A program made the translations under genes and the position numbers. Below the pieces are notes generated by a model that was given only the letters and a program-made list of their open reading frames with translations, did no database searches and was not told the origin of the DNA. DNA of 10,382 nt from an uncultured Bacteriovorax sp. GTDB taxonomy: Bacteria > Bdellovibrionota > Bacteriovoracia > Bacteriovoracales > Bacteriovoracaceae. The DNA lies in the NCBI GenBank assembly GCA_946480715.1, contig CAMLKK010000071.1, positions 1 through 10,382 of the forward strand, given 5' to 3'. This document shows positions 7,606 through 10,382 of the stretch, piece after piece. Each line of letters opens with the position of its first letter. Within the stretch, counting starts at the first letter, position 1.

Positions 7606-8679
7606 ATGAATCAATTAGGACAACTCGTATTTACTGGAATAAGCGGTCTCACACTCACAAGTGAAGAAAAAACTTTTATCGAAAAAGAAGATATCGGTGG
7701 TGTCATACTTTTTTCAAAGAATTATGAATCTCCAGCTCAATTAGCTGAACTCGTTAACAGCATCCAAGTTCTAAGAAAAGAATATCCACTCTTCATATGC
7801 ACAGATCATGAAGGTGGAAGAGTTGTTCGTTTCAAGACTCAATTTACTCAGTGGCCGCCAATGTTGGAAATTGCCAAATTGGATTCACCAAAACTTGTTT
7901 TTGAGATGGCGACAATCATGGCCGAAGAGTTACTCGCTTGCGGTGTAAATCTTAATTTAGCGCCTGTCTGTGATATCTGGAACAATCCAGAGAATAAAGT
8001 TATCTGGGACAGAGCATTTGGAACCGACCATGAAACAGTTTCAAAATTTATTTCTTCTATGATTAGAGGATTTGAAACTACAGGAATCATGTCTTGTGCA
8101 AAACATTTTCCAGGTCATGGGAACACACTCAAAGATTCACACTATGATCTGCCAATTGTAAAAAAACCTTTGGATGAAATTAAAGCTGAAGAAATTCAAC
8201 CTTTCATTAAAGCTGTTAAAGCACGTGTTGATATGATCATGATGGCCCACATAATTGTAGAGGATATCGATCCAGAATTACCTTGTTCATTATCACCTAA
8301 GGCCCATCAAATCCTTCGTCAGGATCTCAAATATAAGGGACTGATTCTCTCAGATGACATGCAAATGGGTGCGATCACCGCTCATCGTGGAACAGGTGAA
8401 GCAGCTATGATGGCCATTCGTGCAGGAAGCGATCTCATTGAATATCGTGATATGCCTGAAGCTGTTTTAGGTTTGGAAGGACTGAAAAAAGCGCAAAAAG
8501 ACAAAACGATTAAGGCGAATGATTTTCAGGATCGACTCAATAGAGTTGCTGAAGCGAAGAAAAACTATTTCAAAGAATACAAACCAATCTATATTCCGGA
8601 TCTCGAGAAAAAATTCAATCGCAAAGCTTCACTGGCCTTTGTTGAAGATTTGAAAAAGAAGATCGCGGCCTTTGGTTAA
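7606..8679 (+). CDS. nagZ: Beta-N-acetylhexosaminidase NagZ (glycoside hydrolase family 3)
   Basis: Removes GlcNAc from GlcNAc-1,6-anhydroMurNAc (peptides) in the cytoplasm, a central step of peptidoglycan recycling. 357 aa with no signal peptide, as expected for NagZ; E. coli NagZ is about 340 aa. Diagnostic motifs: CTDHEGGRVVR (65-75, substrate-binding region), KHFPGHG (166-172) followed by DSH (177-179), the Asp-His pair acting as acid/base in this subfamily, and SDDMQMGAI (249-257), with D250 the likely nucleophile. FSKNY (36-40) matches the usual LFxRN element with Lys in place of Arg. A single GH3 N-domain is present without the C-terminal domain of larger beta-glucosidases. AAGGA (7597-7601) is 4 bases before the ATG. 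Location behind peptide-type permeases suggests a muropeptide uptake and recycling unit. The last roughly 35 residues are lysine-rich. Confidence 0.95.
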   Translation: MNQLGQLVFTGISGLTLTSEEKTFIEKEDIGGVILFSKNYESPAQLAELVNSIQVLRKEYPLFICTDHEGGRVVRFKTQFTQWPPMLEIAKLDSPKLVFEMATIMAEELLACGVNLNLAPVCDIWNNPENKVIWDRAFGTDHETVSKFISSMIRGFETTGIMSCAKHFPGHGNTLKDSHYDLPIVKKPLDEIKAEEIQPFIKAVKARVDMIMMAHIIVEDIDPELPCSLSPKAHQILRQDLKYKGLILSDDMQMGAITAHRGTGEAAMMAIRAGSDLIEYRDMPEAVLGLEGLKKAQKDKTIKANDFQDRLNRVAEAKKNYFKEYKPIYIPDLEKKFNRKASLAFVEDLKKKIAAFG

Positions 8680-8699
8680 CAAAAAACCAACGATCATTC

Positions 8700-8740
8700 T
8701 CAACTTTAAAGAGGACAATATTTCCTTCCTGGGAAGTTGA
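8700..8740 (+). terminator. Weak hairpin after nagZ, possible terminator
   Basis: TCAACTT (8700-8706) can pair with AAGTTGA (8734-8740), with a small AGGA/TCCT helix inside the loop. The next bases are CCAAAAATTTTT, so the T-run is short and displaced. A smaller TTGGTT/AACCAA hairpin spans the nagZ stop codon (8672-8690) without a T-run. Either may attenuate rather than fully stop transcription. Confidence 0.25.
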
Positions 8741-8760
8741 CCAAAAATTTTTCTTATCTC

Positions 8761-8769
8761 TGATATCAT
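8761..8769 (+). promoter_or_regulatory. Extended -10 promoter candidate for the tadC unit
   Basis: TGATATCAT fits the extended -10 pattern TGnTATAAT with one mismatch. A TTGACC at 8737-8742 is 21 bases upstream, too far for a standard -35, but an extended -10 does not need one. The predicted transcript start is near 8776, about 14 bases before the tadC GTG. Confidence 0.45.
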
Positions 8770-8775
8770 TAAGTT

Positions 8776-8793
8776 ATGGCGGTGTATCAGTGA
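8776..8793 (+). promoter_or_regulatory. Possible five-codon leader ORF overlapping the tadC start
   Basis: ATG at 8776 opens a frame encoding MAVYQ, and its TGA (8791-8793) overlaps the tadC GTG (8790-8792) as GTGA. The predicted transcript start from the extended -10 falls on or next to this ATG, so it could be read leaderless and feed ribosomes to the poorly led GTG. It may equally be chance in so short a stretch. Confidence 0.2.
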
Positions 8794-10163
8794 TCAAGGT
8801 CTTCATAGGCTTCATTATTTTCATTTTATTGGGTCCACTTTTTCAAGTGGGTGCTCAAGAAATTTCAGAAGCTCCACAAGACTACAGTAACGAATTATCT
8901 TCAGATCAACTTTTCAAACTCTATAAAGATTCATGCGATCAAAAACAGTACGCCAACTGTTATCAGTTAGGTAAATGGTATCAACGAAATCAGCGATTAG
9001 ATCCGATTGAAGAAAAAGAAATTCGTGATGCTATTGAAGTACTAAGACTAGAAAGAAAAAAACTCAAAACACTAGATCCCGATGCAGAATTAGAAGAAGA
9101 AGATCTCGCTGAATATAAAGCATTGCAGGCGAGGTTAGGTGAAGAGCAACAGAAAGCTCAAGCTGCTAGATTGGCCGCTACTCATCTTACTGAAGCTTGT
9201 GACAATGGCGAAGACGTAGCTTGTAAAGAGATTGGCAGAAAGAAAGGGCATGAAGAATCAAGCAAGCTTTACTACGCTTCACTTTTTCTTATTTTCCTTG
9301 CGGTCTTTTTGATTACAAAAACCATCTTCCAGGATGAAGATCAGTTTCAGGCCCAAGAAAAGTTAGATGATGGAAACAAGCAAGTTGATGAAATAGCAAA
9401 GCACGGAATAATCCTTCGATATTCTCGTCCGTTCTTTAAGCGTTATATTTCTCCCATTGTTGCTTCAATGAAGAACAAGAAGACATTTAAAGATAAATAC
9501 AAGCGTAAACTAGCAGCTGCTGGACTTACGAATGTCATTACCCCAGAAGATTTCTTCGCGTTTAAGCTCTTTCTCATTGTTGGATTTCCTATTTTGTTCC
9601 TAATCATTCGAACATTCTTGGAAGCTGACTGGGCCCTTTCACTAATTCCAGTCACGGGTGTTGTTGGATTCTTTTATCCTGATTTATGGATCAGTGGAAA
9701 AATTGAAGAGAGGCAAAAGCAAGTTATTCGCAGTATGCCTTTTTCAGTCGACATGCTCGCTCTTTCAGTAGAAGCGGGTTTGGATTTTATTGCGGCCATG
9801 GCAAAAGTTATTGAGAAGAGTAAGCCAAATCCTCTTACTGAAGAATTTGAGATCGTTATCAAAGAAATCAAAATCGGTGCAAGTAGAGCAGAAGCTTTGA
9901 GGAACTTAGCATGGAGAATTGACCTCATTCAGATTTCTTCTTTCTGTGCAACGTTGATTGCCGCAGACTCTGTTGGTGCATCGATTGGTCCAATCTTAAA
10001 ATCATTGGCCGTAGAAATTAGACAAAAGAAATCATCTGAAGTTGAAAAGGCAGGTGCTACAGCAGCTACTAAAATTCTTTTCCCGATGATGTTTCTAATT
10101 ATTCCATCGGTACTCGTGGTTGTATTTGCACCGATTATTTTGGAGTTCGTAGGTGGCAGATAA
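8790..10163 (+). CDS. tadC: TadC-like type II/IV pilus inner-membrane protein with exported Sel1-like N-terminal domain
   Basis: 457 aa from GTG 8790; no other usable start lies upstream in frame. The C-terminal half is a Tad pilus platform protein: helices at about 256-275 and 282-298, PDLW (297-300), the GspF/T2SSF domain at about 316-435 (MPFSVDMLALSVEAGLDFIA, GASRAEALRNLA) and a last helix at 430-452. TadC normally works with TadB as the membrane platform of Flp pilus or Tad secretion machinery. Unusually, residues 1-22 look like a signal peptide, followed by an exported region and another membrane helix (161-178). The exported part holds two Sel1-like Cys pairs with equal spacing, C49-C57 and C137-C145 (each CD, six residues, then C), separated by a charged, probably coiled-coil segment (71-130). 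The first hydrophobic segment could instead stay as an anchor. No tadB is adjacent. The Shine-Dalgarno is weak (GGCGG, 8778-8782). Confidence 0.85.
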   Translation: MIKVFIGFIIFILLGPLFQVGAQEISEAPQDYSNELSSDQLFKLYKDSCDQKQYANCYQLGKWYQRNQRLDPIEEKEIRDAIEVLRLERKKLKTLDPDAELEEEDLAEYKALQARLGEEQQKAQAARLAATHLTEACDNGEDVACKEIGRKKGHEESSKLYYASLFLIFLAVFLITKTIFQDEDQFQAQEKLDDGNKQVDEIAKHGIILRYSRPFFKRYISPIVASMKNKKTFKDKYKRKLAAAGLTNVITPEDFFAFKLFLIVGFPILFLIIRTFLEADWALSLIPVTGVVGFFYPDLWISGKIEERQKQVIRSMPFSVDMLALSVEAGLDFIAAMAKVIEKSKPNPLTEEFEIVIKEIKIGASRAEALRNLAWRIDLIQISSFCATLIAADSVGASIGPILKSLAVEIRQKKSSEVEKAGATAATKILFPMMFLIIPSVLVVVFAPIILEFVGGR

Positions 10164-10382
10164 AAAAACATACACATTAAAAACTAAAAATGGCGAAACA
10201 CTTTGCCACTCAATGGTTATGGCCGTGGATACTGTTGATCGCGTACGTGGACTCATGTTTTCAGAAAAGATTGTAGGCGGTGATGGTTTTCTTATAAAGC
10301 CATGCAACTCAGTTCACACATTTTTCATGCGCTATCCACTGGATCTCATTTTTATGGATTCAAATTTTAAAATTGTGAAGAT
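10153..10382 (+). CDS. DUF192 family protein, 3' partial
   Basis: A frame opens at GTG 10153 and runs off the window with 76 codons visible. GGAG (10142-10145) is 7 bases before it. It overlaps the end of tadC by 11 bases, so the two are probably translationally coupled. The visible part has the DUF192 (PF02643) layout: RVRGLMF (about 33-39, the family's RxRGLM signature), then GDGFLI, and HTFFMRYPLDLIFMD (60-74), matching the family's FWMKNTxxPLDLxFLD block. Many members carry an N-terminal signal or lipid anchor; none is visible here, so this one appears cytoplasmic unless the start differs. The biochemical function of the family is not established. Genes of this family are sometimes found in or near Tad loci, which fits the neighbour. 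Cys18 and Cys55 are present. Confidence 0.85.
   Translation, partial: MADKKTYTLKTKNGETLCHSMVMAVDTVDRVRGLMFSEKIVGGDGFLIKPCNSVHTFFMRYPLDLIFMDSNFKIVK

Noticed and set aside
9929..10307. - strand frames at the tadC / DUF192 junction
   Set aside because: Both are antisense to well-supported genes with family motifs and show no coding features of their own.

Overview
The window is an AT-rich bacterial segment, about 95% coding, with nine protein genes on the + strand and one probable small gene on the - strand. Gram-negative features dominate: an LpoA-like periplasmic protein, a lipoprotein, the short form of AMP nucleosidase, MreB, NagZ and a Tad-type pilus membrane protein. The overall style fits a Bdellovibrionota / Bacteriovorax-like predatory bacterium. 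That placement is an inference from gene content and feel, not from a marker search, and is only moderately secure.

Layout. 1-1827: the 3' part of a TPR plus type-1 periplasmic-binding-fold protein (penicillin-binding-protein activator / LppC-like), ended by a strong intrinsic terminator (1853-1899). 1901-2005, - strand: a 34-residue lysine-rich basic protein convergent with that gene. 2173-8679: a tightly packed run of seven genes, probably one operon: amn (AMP nucleosidase), mreB, a PilZ-domain protein, an unrecognised lipoprotein, two DppB/DppC-type ABC permeases, and nagZ. The gaps are 3 to 21 bases and two junctions overlap. 8680-8789: a short gap with an extended -10 promoter candidate. 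8790-10163: a TadC/GspF-family protein with an unusual exported Sel1-like N-terminal part. 10153 to the end: the start of a DUF192 protein, overlapping tadC.

How the genes fit together. The central run is biased to the cell wall: MreB directs lateral peptidoglycan synthesis, NagZ releases GlcNAc from muropeptides in the cytoplasm, and the permease pair could import (muro)peptides. The LpoA-like protein upstream, if it is one, would stimulate a peptidoglycan synthase. The PilZ protein between mreB and the permeases suggests a c-di-GMP input, though this is inferred from motifs only. The permeases have no ATPase or binding-protein genes here, and mreB has no mreC or mreD partner. tadC starts a separate unit, with a DUF192 gene coupled to it.

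No tRNA, rRNA, CRISPR array, insertion sequence, integrase, phage gene or toxin-antitoxin pair was seen. The region looks like core chromosome. The least ordinary items are the TadC fusion, the unannotated small basic protein, the PilZ protein with a split motif, and the lipoprotein of unknown function.
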